This document shows, in pieces, positions 50,480 through 59,532 of a stretch of DNA of 64,000 nt (positions are counted from its first letter, which is position 1; each line of letters opens with the position of its first letter). The stretch is from JANLYQ01 sp031365725 (GTDB taxonomy: Bacteria > Actinomycetota > Actinomycetes > JACCUZ01). Under the pieces are notes generated by a model. The model saw only the letters and a list, made by a program, of their open reading frames with translations, had not been told where the DNA came from and made no database searches. Position numbers and translations under genes: made by a program. The DNA is taken from the NCBI GenBank assembly GCA_031365725.1, contig JANLYQ010000019.1, positions 1 to 64,000 on the forward strand. The letters run 5' to 3'.

Positions 50480-50972
50480 CGCGGCCACCACCCTGACCGT
50501 CGTCGCCGCCCCCGCCGGCACTCGAGCTTGCCCCGGTGGCGGTGTGCGCGGCCGGTGCTGACTTTGCGGGCTGCTGACGGGCACCATGCACCACAGGCTG
50601 TACGACGGGGCGCGCGGCTGCTTCGCGCGCTGCCGCGACGGCGGCGACGCGCTGCTTCGTGGCGGCAGCGATCCTGCGGGCACGCGTCTTCTTGGCCGCT
50701 GCCAGCTGGGCCTCCGCGTCGGAGACGCGCTGGTTCAGCTGGTCGCCGCGCTGCGACATCGTGTCCACGTAGTCCTGCAGCGCCTGTCGACCATCGGTCT
50801 GCTGGGCGGACCCGACCGTGGTCAGGGCAGGGGCTGCGAGGGCGGCCGGGCTATCGGCGGACGGGGTCGTGGTGGCCGCGTCACTGCCCACAGTGGCGAC
50901 TGCTGCCCCGGCTGCGCCGAGGATCCCGGTGGCCGCGACGACGGTCATCGTCACGCGTCGAGAGCGCTTCAT
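50472..50972 (-). CDS. Exported Ala-rich coiled-coil protein
   Basis: 166 residues. MKRSRRVTMTVVAATG starts a signal or anchor segment (about 1-30); a coiled coil covers about 62-120 (ALQDYVDTMSQRGDQLNQRV, then EAQLAAAKKTRARRIAAATKQ). The tail is Pro/Ala/Ser-rich and ends in Gly-Asp repeats. GAGGGG lies six bases before ATG 50972. It is co-translated with the next gene. No known domain is recognised. Confidence 0.65.
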   Translation of the reverse strand: MKRSRRVTMTVVAATGILGAAGAAVATVGSDAATTTPSADSPAALAAPALTTVGSAQQTDGRQALQDYVDTMSQRGDQLNQRVSDAEAQLAAAKKTRARRIAAATKQRVAAVAAAREAAARPVVQPVVHGARQQPAKSAPAAHTATGASSSAGGGGDDGQGGGRDD

Positions 50973-51105
50973 GGTGTGCCCCTCTTGCTCAGCTGCTTGG
51001 TGCTCCGTGCCTCAAGCATCGGCGCCCTGCCACGGGTCCACCGCCGCTTAGGGGTCAGTTAGGGCAGCGAAAGGCGAAATTTGTCCCCCGCGGCGCCGCT
51101 CCCCG

Positions 51106-51768
51106 TCAGCGCAGGGAGAACGGTGGGTACCGGTCGGTGACGAGCAGGAACGCGTACGCCTCGACCCGCAGCCACCAGCGGCCGACGCCGACCACGTAGT
51201 CGAACAACCCACGCGGATAGCGGCCCGTCACCAGGATCGCGACCCATGCAGCGACCACCGAGAAGACTGCGCCCACGGACAAGAACAGCAACAGCACAAA
51301 GTGCGGGATGGCGAGCAGCCACTTCACCAAGGGCAACCAGCGGTTGAGGTCTTGGGCGGCGTCGGGATAGTCGAGCCCCAGATCCACCTTCTGCTTATCG
51401 ACGGTCGAGGGGTAGTCGTCAGTCAGGAGCGCGACGTAGGCACCCACCCGAGCGCCGAAACGAGCGAGCTCGAGTGCGAAGTCGAACCACCACCGCGGAT
51501 ATCGCTGCCGGAACAGGATCATCAACAGAGTCGCCAAGAACAGGCCACTGGCGATGCCGCCGCTGGTGGAGCTCACCGCCTTTCCGCTCTGGTCGTACAC
51601 CGTCCGTGTCACACCGGACGTGAGCAACCCGTAGATGATGGCGATGGGAATGACGAGCGCGATCCGGAAGAGCGACGTCAGCCGGTTGTGCTCGGCCGTG
51701 TACTCGACGGCGAGACGGGCTGGGTAGCTCGAGGGCACTGAGGGCGCGGACTCGACCTGGTCGGACAT
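51106..51768 (-). CDS. DUF4389 membrane protein
   Basis: 220 residues. Two similar halves, each with a FRIALVIP-like or LAIPHF-like helix followed by RYPRWWFDF or RYPRGLFDYVVGVGRW, are diagnostic of DUF4389. About four to five transmembrane helices are predicted. The function is unknown; related proteins are common in actinobacteria. CAGGAGG lies before ATG 51768. A DosR-like site lies 63 bases upstream, suggesting inclusion in the low-oxygen regulon. Confidence 0.85.
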   Translation of the reverse strand: MSDQVESAPSVPSSYPARLAVEYTAEHNRLTSLFRIALVIPIAIIYGLLTSGVTRTVYDQSGKAVSSTSGGIASGLFLATLLMILFRQRYPRWWFDFALELARFGARVGAYVALLTDDYPSTVDKQKVDLGLDYPDAAQDLNRWLPLVKWLLAIPHFVLLLFLSVGAVFSVVAAWVAILVTGRYPRGLFDYVVGVGRWWLRVEAYAFLLVTDRYPPFSLR

Positions 51769-51830
51769 TGAGGACCTCCTGCTGACGCCTTCTTGGCGTC
51801 CACCCTTGCCCGCACCTTCGTCGCGTGGCG

Positions 51831-51847
51831 AGAGTCTTAGGTCCCTA
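51831..51847. promoter_or_regulatory. DosR-like box before the DUF4389 gene
   Basis: On the minus strand it reads TAGGGACCTAAGACTCT. The core GGGACCTAAGACTC matches GGGACTWWAGTCCC at 11 of 14 positions. It sits 63 bases upstream of the DUF4389 gene, in the gap after the P-type ATPase stop. Confidence 0.5.
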
Positions 51848-51894
51848 TCTTGTCTCTACGTGGCGGTGTCTGGCGCTGCCCGACGGCGTTGGGG

Positions 51895-54480
51895 TCAGCC
51901 CGTTCGCCGGCGCGGGTAGGTCTTGTGCGCGGCATCGACGAGTGGGATCGTCGCGGCGGCCACGAGGCAGAAAAGCCACCCGGTCGTGGTGGGCCAGGAT
52001 CCGCCGAGTAGGTCGGCGACCCACGGGATCCCCAGAAACGCCACGAGCAGGGCCGCCTCGACAGCGACAGCAAGCAGGATGAACGGGTTGCTCCTCGGGT
52101 CGCAACGCCACGCCGGGAGCGTCTCGCTGCGACAGGTGAAGGCGTTCGCGATCTGCGCCACAGCGACAACAGCGAATGCCGACCCGGACGCCGAGGCCAG
52201 CAGTCCGGGAGAGGGGACATCGCCGAAGCCCCAGCCGTGGGCGAGAAGAATTGTGAGGAAGGCCCCCATCGAGAGCAACGCCTCGGTCGGACCGAGCACC
52301 AGCAGGGCCCGGCGCATCAAGCCTCCGTCGACGACCGACCGCGTCCGTCTCGGTCCATTCATGGCGCGCTCGTTGGCAGGCTCAGCGCCGAGGGCGAGCG
52401 CGGGCAGCATATCGGTGCCGATGTCGAGGGCAAGGACTTGAAGGACGCCGATGGCGAGTGGGATCTTGCTGCCCGTCAGCGCCCACAGGACGAACGGGAC
52501 CAGCTCGGCCACGTTGTCGGTCAGGTGGAAGGTCAGGAAGCGCCGGATGTTGGAGAAGGTTCCCCGGCCCAGTTGGATGGCCTTCGGGATGGTCGCAAAA
52601 CTGTCGTCCAGAAGGACCAGGTCCGCCGCCTCGCGAGCGACGTCGCTGCCCGACAGGCCCATCGCAATGCCGACGTCGGCCTCACGCAGAGCCGCCGCGT
52701 CGTTGACGCCGTCACCGGTCATCGCCACGACGTGGCCGTGCGACCGCAGGGCCCGGGCGATGCGTAGCTTGTCGGCCGGGGTCACTCGGGCGACGACGGC
52801 GCCGTCCTCGCGGTCGAGCAGCTCAGCGATCTGGGAGTCAGTCTCGGGCAGGTCGACGCCCTCCACGACAGTGCCGGTCGGCCCCAGGAGACCGACCTCC
52901 ACAGCGATGGCGGCTGCCGTGGCTGCGCTGTCGCCGGTCACCATGGCCAGCCGGATCCCGGCACCTCGGCACAGCGCCACCGCTGTCGCGACCTCGGCTC
53001 GCGGCGGGTCCTGGATGCCGATGAGGGCAAGAAGCTCGAGATCGTGTCCAACGGCGGTCTCCAAGCCGCCTTCGTCGGTGGGCGGCCCGACGGCACGAGC
53101 TCGCGCCACGGCCATGACCCGACGTCCGCGTCCCGACATGTCGGCGAGCTGGGACCACTCGGTCCTCGTCGGTGTGAGGCCGGTGCATCGGTCCAGCAGC
53201 ACCTCGGGTGCACCCATGACGTATGCCGTGCCGCCGACGATAGCCGCACTCGATCGCGTGGCAGCGGTGAACGGGAGACGGATGCTTGCCGCGGCCTGGT
53301 CGGGGCAGCCCAAGCGGTGGGCAAACGCATCGAGGGCCGCGTCCATCGGGTCGCCCTCCGCCACCCATCGACCACCGAGCTCCACGCTGCGCCCCGTGGA
53401 GCAACCGAGTGCTCCGACGGCGGCCACCGACGCGAGCACCATCGCGTCGCGAGAGGCATCGACCGTTCCTCGAGGTTCGTAGCCGGTACCGGTCACCCTC
53501 AAGCTCCCGGCCGGGGTCCAGCCCTCCACCACAGACATCTCGTTGCGGGTGAGGGTGCCCGTCTTGTCGGTGCAGATGAACGTGGTGGCGCCGAGGGTCT
53601 CGACGGCCTCCAGGTGGCGGACGAGGGCGTTGTCGGCGGCCATCCGCTGTGCCGCCCGGGCGAGGGACAGCGTGACCGTGGGCAACAGTCCCTCCGGGAC
53701 GAGCGCCACCATCACCCCGACCCCGAGCAGCAACGCCGAGGTGACACCAGCACCTAGGAGGAGCGAGGTACCAGCGAGCAGGACACCGACCGACGCGGCG
53801 ATGGCGGCCACGACGATCACCAGCTTGTGCAGCTGGACGGACAGCGGGCTGGGTGGACGTTGCGCCTGATCGGTGAGCGCGGCTATGCCGGCGAGGCGGG
53901 TTGCCGTCCCGATAGCGATGACAACACCCGTCGCGTCGCCCTGGACCGCGAAGGTCCCAGCGAAGACGTCGCAGCCGACAGGCCGTGGCTGAGGGACACT
54001 CTCTCCGGTGAGCATGGATTCGTCGACCGTCAGCTCATGCGCGACCTCGATCCGGAGATCGGCACCGACGCGGTCGCCCGCCGCGAGCAGGACAACGTCG
54101 CCGCAGACCAAGTCCTCGACCGCGACGCTGATGGTGCGGCCGCCGCGCCGCACGTGGGCGGCGGCCGGCAGCATCGCGTTCAGCTGCTCGGCGGCGCGGT
54201 CCGCCTTGTGCTCCTGCAGAAAGGCAAACAGTCCGTTGAGCAGCACGATCACGACGACCGCAGCAGCCAAGGGAACCATCCCCGCCAGCAGGGCAAGCAG
54301 TGCAGCTGCCCAGAGCATGCCGGCAAAGAAGTGGGTGAGCTGAGCCATCAGCATCCGCCAGGCCGGTGTGCGACGCGGGGGCGGGACGGCGTTCGCGCCA
54401 TCTCGCCGATGACGCACAAGAGCTTCCGCGGCAGAGAGTCCAGCAGGAGCTGCGGCGGTGGGCGCGGTCGACGTCGTCAC
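51895..54480 (-). CDS. P2-type cation-transporting ATPase at the end of the arc operon
   Basis: 861 residues. TGES (158-161), VPEGL (261-265), the phosphorylated Asp305 in CTDKTGTLT, MVTGDS and MTGDGVNDAAALREADVGIAMG are present, with about ten membrane helices. The PEGL motif is like that of calcium or Na/K-type pumps; the ion is unknown. GTG 54480 overlaps the carbamate kinase stop (GTGA), so the pump is translated with arginine deiminase enzymes. A pump that spends ATP beside a pathway that makes it suggests ion or pH homeostasis in energy-limited cells. Confidence 0.9.
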   Translation of the reverse strand: MTTSTAPTAAAPAGLSAAEALVRHRRDGANAVPPPRRTPAWRMLMAQLTHFFAGMLWAAALLALLAGMVPLAAAVVVIVLLNGLFAFLQEHKADRAAEQLNAMLPAAAHVRRGGRTISVAVEDLVCGDVVLLAAGDRVGADLRIEVAHELTVDESMLTGESVPQPRPVGCDVFAGTFAVQGDATGVVIAIGTATRLAGIAALTDQAQRPPSPLSVQLHKLVIVVAAIAASVGVLLAGTSLLLGAGVTSALLLGVGVMVALVPEGLLPTVTLSLARAAQRMAADNALVRHLEAVETLGATTFICTDKTGTLTRNEMSVVEGWTPAGSLRVTGTGYEPRGTVDASRDAMVLASVAAVGALGCSTGRSVELGGRWVAEGDPMDAALDAFAHRLGCPDQAAASIRLPFTAATRSSAAIVGGTAYVMGAPEVLLDRCTGLTPTRTEWSQLADMSGRGRRVMAVARARAVGPPTDEGGLETAVGHDLELLALIGIQDPPRAEVATAVALCRGAGIRLAMVTGDSAATAAAIAVEVGLLGPTGTVVEGVDLPETDSQIAELLDREDGAVVARVTPADKLRIARALRSHGHVVAMTGDGVNDAAALREADVGIAMGLSGSDVAREAADLVLLDDSFATIPKAIQLGRGTFSNIRRFLTFHLTDNVAELVPFVLWALTGSKIPLAIGVLQVLALDIGTDMLPALALGAEPANERAMNGPRRTRSVVDGGLMRRALLVLGPTEALLSMGAFLTILLAHGWGFGDVPSPGLLASASGSAFAVVAVAQIANAFTCRSETLPAWRCDPRSNPFILLAVAVEAALLVAFLGIPWVADLLGGSWPTTTGWLFCLVAAATIPLVDAAHKTYPRRRTG

Positions 54481-55382
54481 GTCCGGGTGAGCTGCGTTCC
54501 CGCGGTGCCGGCGACGACGCTCTCGGTCTCGCAGAGCGCACCGATGGAGGCCTGACCTCCGGTGTCTTCCACGAACCGACGGGCCGCGGTGACCTTCGGC
54601 CCCATGGAGCCCGCGGGGAAGGTCATCGCGCGTAGCGTGCTGACGGTGACGTCGCGGAGCAGGCTCTGCTCCGGCGTCCCGTAGTGCGTCATTACTCCTG
54701 CGACATCGGTGAGGAGGACCAGACGGTCGGCCGCCAAGGACGTGGCGATGAGCGCTGCAACGGAGTCCTTGTCCACAACCGCGTCCACACCTGACAGCCC
54801 CTCGGGGCCGTCCAGCACCGGCACCCCTCCGCCGCCGGCCAGGATCACTGTGGTGCCGTGCGCGAGCAGGGTGCGTGCTGTCTCGATCTCCACGACGCGC
54901 ACGGGGAGCGGTGATGCAACGACTCTGCGCCACCCGGCACCGTCGGGCCGGACGACCCACCCGTTCTCGGCGGCAAGCGACCGCGCCCGCTGCTCGCTGT
55001 AGACACCACCGACGAACTTGGTGGGGTTGGTGAAGGCTGGGTCGTCGGCTGCCACGACGGTCTGGGTCACTAGCGTGACGACCGGTGTGGTGGGGTCGGC
55101 ATTGGCGAGCGCCTGCTGCAGCCAGTAGCCGATGACGCCCTGGGTCTCGGCCACCAGCTCACTGAACGGATAGGGCCGAGTCAGGCTCCTGTCGGCGGCG
55201 CTCTCCAGCGCGAGCATCCCGACCTGGGGCCCGTTCCCGTGCACCAGGACCAGCTCATGCGCTCCCGCTAGTGCCGCCAAGGCGGGCGCAGCCTCGGCGA
55301 TGTGCTGGAGCTGCACGGCCGAGTCGGGCTTGTCTCCACGGCGCAGCAGCGCGTTGCCGCCAAGGCCCACCACGACCCTCAC
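54477..55382 (-). CDS. arcC: Carbamate kinase
   Basis: 301 residues from GTG 55382, overlapping the upstream stop. It has VVVGLGGNALL at the start, LVLVHGNGPQVG, ELVAETQGVIGYWLQQAL, ILAGGGGVPV and a VDKDSVAALIA segment, all typical. It makes ATP from carbamoyl phosphate and ADP with release of ammonia and CO2: the ATP-yielding step of the arginine deiminase pathway. The gene order arcD-arcA-arcB-arcC is complete here. Confidence 0.95.
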   Translation of the reverse strand: MRVVVGLGGNALLRRGDKPDSAVQLQHIAEAAPALAALAGAHELVLVHGNGPQVGMLALESAADRSLTRPYPFSELVAETQGVIGYWLQQALANADPTTPVVTLVTQTVVAADDPAFTNPTKFVGGVYSEQRARSLAAENGWVVRPDGAGWRRVVASPLPVRVVEIETARTLLAHGTTVILAGGGGVPVLDGPEGLSGVDAVVDKDSVAALIATSLAADRLVLLTDVAGVMTHYGTPEQSLLRDVTVSTLRAMTFPAGSMGPKVTAARRFVEDTGGQASIGALCETESVVAGTAGTQLTRT

Positions 55383-56407
55383 GTGCGCCCGTCGGCAACC
55401 GCGACGTCGGCCAGAGTGGCGACCATGACGGCCTTGATCGTGTGCATCCGGTTCTCGGCCTGGTCGAAGACGATGGATGCGGGCGACTCGAAGACCTCGT
55501 CGGTGACTTCCAGGGCCGCGAGACCGGTCTTCCGGAAGATCTCCTCGCCGACGGCGGTCCCGCGGTCGTGGAAGGCGGGCAAGCAGTGCATGAACCTGAC
55601 GTCCGGGTTCTTGGTCAGGGCCAGCAGCTGGGTCGTCACCTGGTAGGGCATCAGCATCGCGATCCGGTCGGTCCACGCCTCCACGGGCTCACCCATCGAC
55701 ACCCACACGTCGGTGTAGACGAAGTCGGCGTCGAGCAGTCCGGTCGCCGGATCGCCGGTGCACGTGATGCGGGCGCCGGTCTCCTCTGCGATCGCGGTCG
55801 CCGCCTTGAGGACGTCCTCGGCGTTCTGCAAGGAGGGCGGAGCGACCATACGGACGTCCATGCCCAGCATCGCCCCGGCCACGAGCAGGGAGTTCGCCGT
55901 GTTGTCCCGCGCGTCGCCGATGAAGGCGAAGGAGATGTCCCGATCCGACGTGTGAGCGTGCTCGCGCATGGTGAGCATGTCGCAGAGTGACTGGGTCGGG
56001 TGCCACTCGTCCGTGAGGCCGTTCCACACCGGCACACCAGCAAAGGTGGCGAGCGTCTCCACAGTCGCCTGGTCGAAGCCCCGGTACTCGATGCCGTCGT
56101 ACATCCGGCCCAGCACGCGAGCAGTGTCGGCGACCGACTCCTTGTGACCGAGGTGGGATCCCGACGGGTCGAGGTAGGTGACGTGGGCACCCTGGTCGTG
56201 GGCGGCGACCTCGAAGGCGCACCGGGTGCGGGTCGATGCCTTCTCGAAGATCAGGGCGATGTTCTTGCCGGCGAGGCGCTGGACCTCGGTCCCTTCGCGC
56301 TTGTCGCCCTTGAGCCGCGCCGCGGTGTCGAGCAGGCTGCGCCACTCGTCCGGGCTGAAGTCGAGCTCTTTGAGAAAGCTGCGCCCCCGGAGCTGACCCG
56401 CCGTCAC
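55379..56407 (-). CDS. arcB: Ornithine carbamoyltransferase (catabolic, arc operon)
   Basis: 342 residues from GTG 56407, overlapping the arginine deiminase stop. Carbamoyl phosphate site motif FEKASTRTRCAFE, ornithine motif FMHCLPAFHDRGT, and WNGLTDEWHPTQ are present. In this operon it splits citrulline with phosphate to ornithine and carbamoyl phosphate. The length fits ArcB, slightly longer than the biosynthetic ArgF of about 310. Stop overlaps arcC's GTG. Confidence 0.95.
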   Translation of the reverse strand: MTAGQLRGRSFLKELDFSPDEWRSLLDTAARLKGDKREGTEVQRLAGKNIALIFEKASTRTRCAFEVAAHDQGAHVTYLDPSGSHLGHKESVADTARVLGRMYDGIEYRGFDQATVETLATFAGVPVWNGLTDEWHPTQSLCDMLTMREHAHTSDRDISFAFIGDARDNTANSLLVAGAMLGMDVRMVAPPSLQNAEDVLKAATAIAEETGARITCTGDPATGLLDADFVYTDVWVSMGEPVEAWTDRIAMLMPYQVTTQLLALTKNPDVRFMHCLPAFHDRGTAVGEEIFRKTGLAALEVTDEVFESPASIVFDQAENRMHTIKAVMVATLADVAVADGRT

Positions 56408-57636
56408 GCCGACACCGCCTCGCGCTCGATCGGACAGGTCATGCACCGTGGTCCGCCGCGCCCTCTGCCCAGCTCCTCGCCCACGACCGGGATGACCCGG
56501 ATGCCTTGCTCGGTGAGATAGCGGTTGGTCGTCGTGTTGCGCTCGTAACCCAGGATCACCCCGGGTGCCACTGCCAGGAAGTTGTTCCCGTCGTCCCACT
56601 GCTCGCGCTTCGCGCCCATCTCGTCGATGGGAGTCTGCAGGACCCGCAGGCTGCCCACGCCGGCCAGGCCGAGAGCCTCGGCCACGACTGGGAAGAGCTC
56701 GGCGTTCTCTTCGATCTTGAAGTCGCCGGCGTCTCCCCTCGCCCGCAGGGTGAAGGACCGCAGCTCCTCCGGCAGATAAGGGTAAAGGCAGAACGCGTCG
56801 GCAGCGATCATGGTCATCACCGTGTCGAGGTGCATGAAGGCTCGCTCTTTCGGTAGCTCCACGACGATCACGTTGTCGACGGTCCCGGCCCGGAACAGGC
56901 TGCAGGCCAGCGTCTCGACCCCCTGCGGTGTTGACCTCTCCCCCATCCCGATCATCACCGTGCGGTTGCCGATGACGGTGATGTCGCCGCCTTCGACGGT
57001 CGCCGTGTCGTGGGCGAGCGAGTCGTTGCCGTAGAGAAAGTGGGTCCCGGCAAAGAGAGGATGGAAGTTGTAGACGACCCGGGAGTTGATCGTCTCGCCG
57101 CGTCGGGCCGGCATGGCCATCGGGTTGACCGAGACACCGTCGTAGATCCAGGCGGAGTTGTCGCGCTGGAAGAGGTGGTTGGGCAGCGGACGGAGCAGGA
57201 AGTCGTCCTTGCCGAGGTAGTCCATCAGCAAGCTCGGGGCGTGCAGCAAGGACACGACGTCACGCTTGAGGACACCGCCGATGAGCACCTCGGCAAGCAC
57301 TGGGGCCGGCGTAGAGCCGACCAGCTCGTCGAGGGGTGCGTCGAGTGCGGGTCCGAACCGGGTCGCCGTCGTGAGGCGCTCCTGGAGGAACGGCCGGGCA
57401 CCCGGCTCATCGAGTGCCACGGCCAAGAGCTGGGCGAAGTGGTGGACGAGCACGCCTTCACCTTCGAGCTGTCGGGTGAACGCGTCATGTTCTTCACGGG
57501 CGCGGTCGGCCCACATCACGTCGTCGAACAGCAGTTCGTCGACGTTGTCCGGAGTGAGTCGGTCGAGCTCGATGCCGGGACGGTGCACAATCGCCTGCTT
57601 GAGCAGGCCGACCTCGGAGTCGACGTGGAACGACAT
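56404..57636 (-). CDS. arcA: Arginine deiminase
   Basis: 410 residues. It hydrolyses arginine to citrulline and ammonia. Catalytic Cys398 is in GRGGPRCMTCP; other motifs are FTRQLEGEGVLVHHF, NHLFQRDNSAWIYD, FMHLDTVMTMI and VEGGDITVIG. Start ATG 57636 is 41 bases after the antiporter stop. Together with ArcB and ArcC it gives one ATP per arginine without oxygen, and ammonia that raises pH. Confidence 0.96.
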   Translation of the reverse strand: MSFHVDSEVGLLKQAIVHRPGIELDRLTPDNVDELLFDDVMWADRAREEHDAFTRQLEGEGVLVHHFAQLLAVALDEPGARPFLQERLTTATRFGPALDAPLDELVGSTPAPVLAEVLIGGVLKRDVVSLLHAPSLLMDYLGKDDFLLRPLPNHLFQRDNSAWIYDGVSVNPMAMPARRGETINSRVVYNFHPLFAGTHFLYGNDSLAHDTATVEGGDITVIGNRTVMIGMGERSTPQGVETLACSLFRAGTVDNVIVVELPKERAFMHLDTVMTMIAADAFCLYPYLPEELRSFTLRARGDAGDFKIEENAELFPVVAEALGLAGVGSLRVLQTPIDEMGAKREQWDDGNNFLAVAPGVILGYERNTTTNRYLTEQGIRVIPVVGEELGRGRGGPRCMTCPIEREAVSA

Positions 57637-57677
57637 GGGGAAGAGCCTCTCGTGGGAGTGATGCGCGAGCGCATCGG

Positions 57678-59081
57678 TCAGCGGTAGTCGGGCACGGGGT
57701 CCGGACGGGTCATGGAGCCGCGCATCGCGAGATACACCGGGATGCCGATCAGCGAGGCAGCCCCGGCCATCAGGAACGGCCCCCACACGACGTACCAGGA
57801 GCTCCCGGTGTTGGTGGAGTAGTAGATAAAGGCGATGGACATGACCAGGGCGACGACGGCAACCGAGACGTCGAGTACGAAGCGCGGCGTCCTGCCCTGC
57901 CGGTGGTCCCGCCAGCGCCAGGTGAGCTGAGCCAGCGCCGAGAACGCGTAGGGGATGGCCGCGGTGATCCCGGTCATCAGCACCAGCGTGGTGAAGACCG
58001 TGGCCCCGCTCGTGCCCAGGTAGCTCAAGATCACGGCGAGAGAGGCCAGTGCCGTGGAGGAGATGACACCGAAGGCTGGCACCCCTCGACCGTTCAGCTG
58101 CGCGAAGCGTCGCGGGAACAGGCCGTCGTTGGCGGCCGCCAACGGCATCTCGGCCACGATCATCGTCCAGCCGTTGAGGGCGCCGATGCCGGAGATGATC
58201 ACCGCGAGAGCCACCAGGTTGCCAGCCCACGATCCGCCGCCGACGATCACGTTCGCCGCAGCGGAGTAGGACGCCTTGTTGCCATCGAGTGCCAAGGCAC
58301 TTGCCGGGAGGATCCCGAAGACCGCGACGAGAGAGAGCACGTAGACGACGCCGCTGGCAAGGGTGCCGTAGATCGTCGAGCGTCCGATGTTGCGCGCCGG
58401 GTCACGCACCTTGGCAGCCGCGACCGATGCCGTCTCGACGCCGAGATAGCTGAAGAGGCAGATGGCCATGGCGCCGCCGATCGCCGAGAGGTTGCTGCTC
58501 CCGCTGGTGTTCCACGGGGTGAAGTTCCCGGCACTGATGAAGAAGAGCCCGAGCGTCGACATCAGTGCCAACGGGAGGAACTTCAGCACGGTGGTCCAGA
58601 GCTGGAAGACGCCCATAGTCCGTACGCCGACGAGGTTCACCACGGCCGGGATCCACAGTCCGGTGAGCGCGATCAGGATGGACCAGGCGGTGCTCCCACC
58701 CTTGTTGACGAAGGTCTCCACGTAGTACACCCAGCCCACCGCGATGGCGGCGTTGCCCGCCCAGGCGGTGATCCAGTACGACCACGCGTTGCTGAAGCCG
58801 AGACCGTTGCCGAACGCAGCCCGGGCGTAGGCGTACGGCCCACCGTCGGCGGGGAGCCGGCGGGACATGACGGCGAACATCATCGCCAGCGCGATCGCGC
58901 CGACCGTTGCCATGCCCATCGCGACAAGACTGATGGGACCGTAGGACGCGATCGCGTAGGGCAGGCTGAAGATGCCGACGCCAATGATGCTGCCCATGAC
59001 GAGCGCAGTCGACTGGGGGAGCCCTAGTCGCTGCCCTGTCGTACTGCGGGAGACGGTCCCGCGGTCCAGTACCTGTGTCAT
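57678..59081 (-). CDS. arcD: Basic amino acid antiporter (ArcD-like, APC superfamily)
   Basis: 467 residues with about twelve transmembrane helices. The APC signature GSIIGVGIFSLPYAIASYGP appears near residues 30-50, with ADGGPYAYARAAFGNGLGF next. Position as first gene of an arginine deiminase operon suggests an arginine/ornithine exchanger of the ArcD/LysP type. ATG 59081 is used, since the fifteen residues upstream of it are not conserved-looking. A DosR-like box lies 72 bases upstream. Confidence 0.88.
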   Translation of the reverse strand: MTQVLDRGTVSRSTTGQRLGLPQSTALVMGSIIGVGIFSLPYAIASYGPISLVAMGMATVGAIALAMMFAVMSRRLPADGGPYAYARAAFGNGLGFSNAWSYWITAWAGNAAIAVGWVYYVETFVNKGGSTAWSILIALTGLWIPAVVNLVGVRTMGVFQLWTTVLKFLPLALMSTLGLFFISAGNFTPWNTSGSSNLSAIGGAMAICLFSYLGVETASVAAAKVRDPARNIGRSTIYGTLASGVVYVLSLVAVFGILPASALALDGNKASYSAAANVIVGGGSWAGNLVALAVIISGIGALNGWTMIVAEMPLAAANDGLFPRRFAQLNGRGVPAFGVISSTALASLAVILSYLGTSGATVFTTLVLMTGITAAIPYAFSALAQLTWRWRDHRQGRTPRFVLDVSVAVVALVMSIAFIYYSTNTGSSWYVVWGPFLMAGAASLIGIPVYLAMRGSMTRPDPVPDYR

Positions 59082-59152
59082 GGCGACCTCTCCGACAAGG
59101 GCCAGCCCCTCATCCAGCAGCGCCACGCAACCACGGCTCGGGCTCGGTCGTC

Positions 59153-59169
59153 AGGGCCAAAAGTCCCGG
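59153..59169. promoter_or_regulatory. DosR-like box before the arc operon
   Basis: On the minus strand it reads CGGGACTTTTGGCCCTG-like sequence. The core GGGACTTTTGGCCC matches the consensus at 12 of 14 positions. It is 72 bases from the arcD start and points the same way. Confidence 0.65.
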
Positions 59170-59482
59170 TGCGCCCTGCTGGACGGGAGGCCTCAGGCCC
59201 GGCCGAGGAAGGCAGGACCCGCGGCCTTTCGGACCACGTCATCGGATCGCTAGACCGACGGAGTTGCTGCAGGTGAGTCTGTTCTCGTCTTCTCCGCAAT
59301 CGCGTCCGCCTACCGCATCTCGTAGGCTGGTCCTGGCCACGACGGCCCTCTCCCATGTCGTTCCCGGTGGTGGAGCCGGAGGGGCTGGCTTGGGCTACGA
59401 GCTGCTCATCGCTGAAGGCGTCCCGAGAGCCACAACCAACCGCGGCGCCACGACCTCGGCCGGCTCCCGCTATCCCGGACCC

Positions 59483-59499
59483 GAGGACTTTCGGCACTG
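59483..59499. promoter_or_regulatory. Possible DosR-like site before the CPBP protease gene
   Basis: It reads GAGGACTTTCGGCACTG on the plus strand, about 10 of 14 core matches; the left half AGGACTTTCGGC is good but the right half is not. It lies 34 bases before the CPBP gene. Confidence 0.4.
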
Positions 59500-59532
59500 G
59501 CCATCGGCCGGGCACAGCGTGAGTGTTGTGCC

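Larger units (their letters stand above)
59082..59532. other. Intergenic region with two DosR-like sites, no gene seen
   Basis: About 450 bases separate arcD from the CPBP gene. Translated frames here are Arg/Pro/Ser-rich antisense-like noise and I see no plausible gene. The two DosR-like boxes lie at the ends of it, one near each start codon, consistent with a divergent promoter region. Confidence 0.7.
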
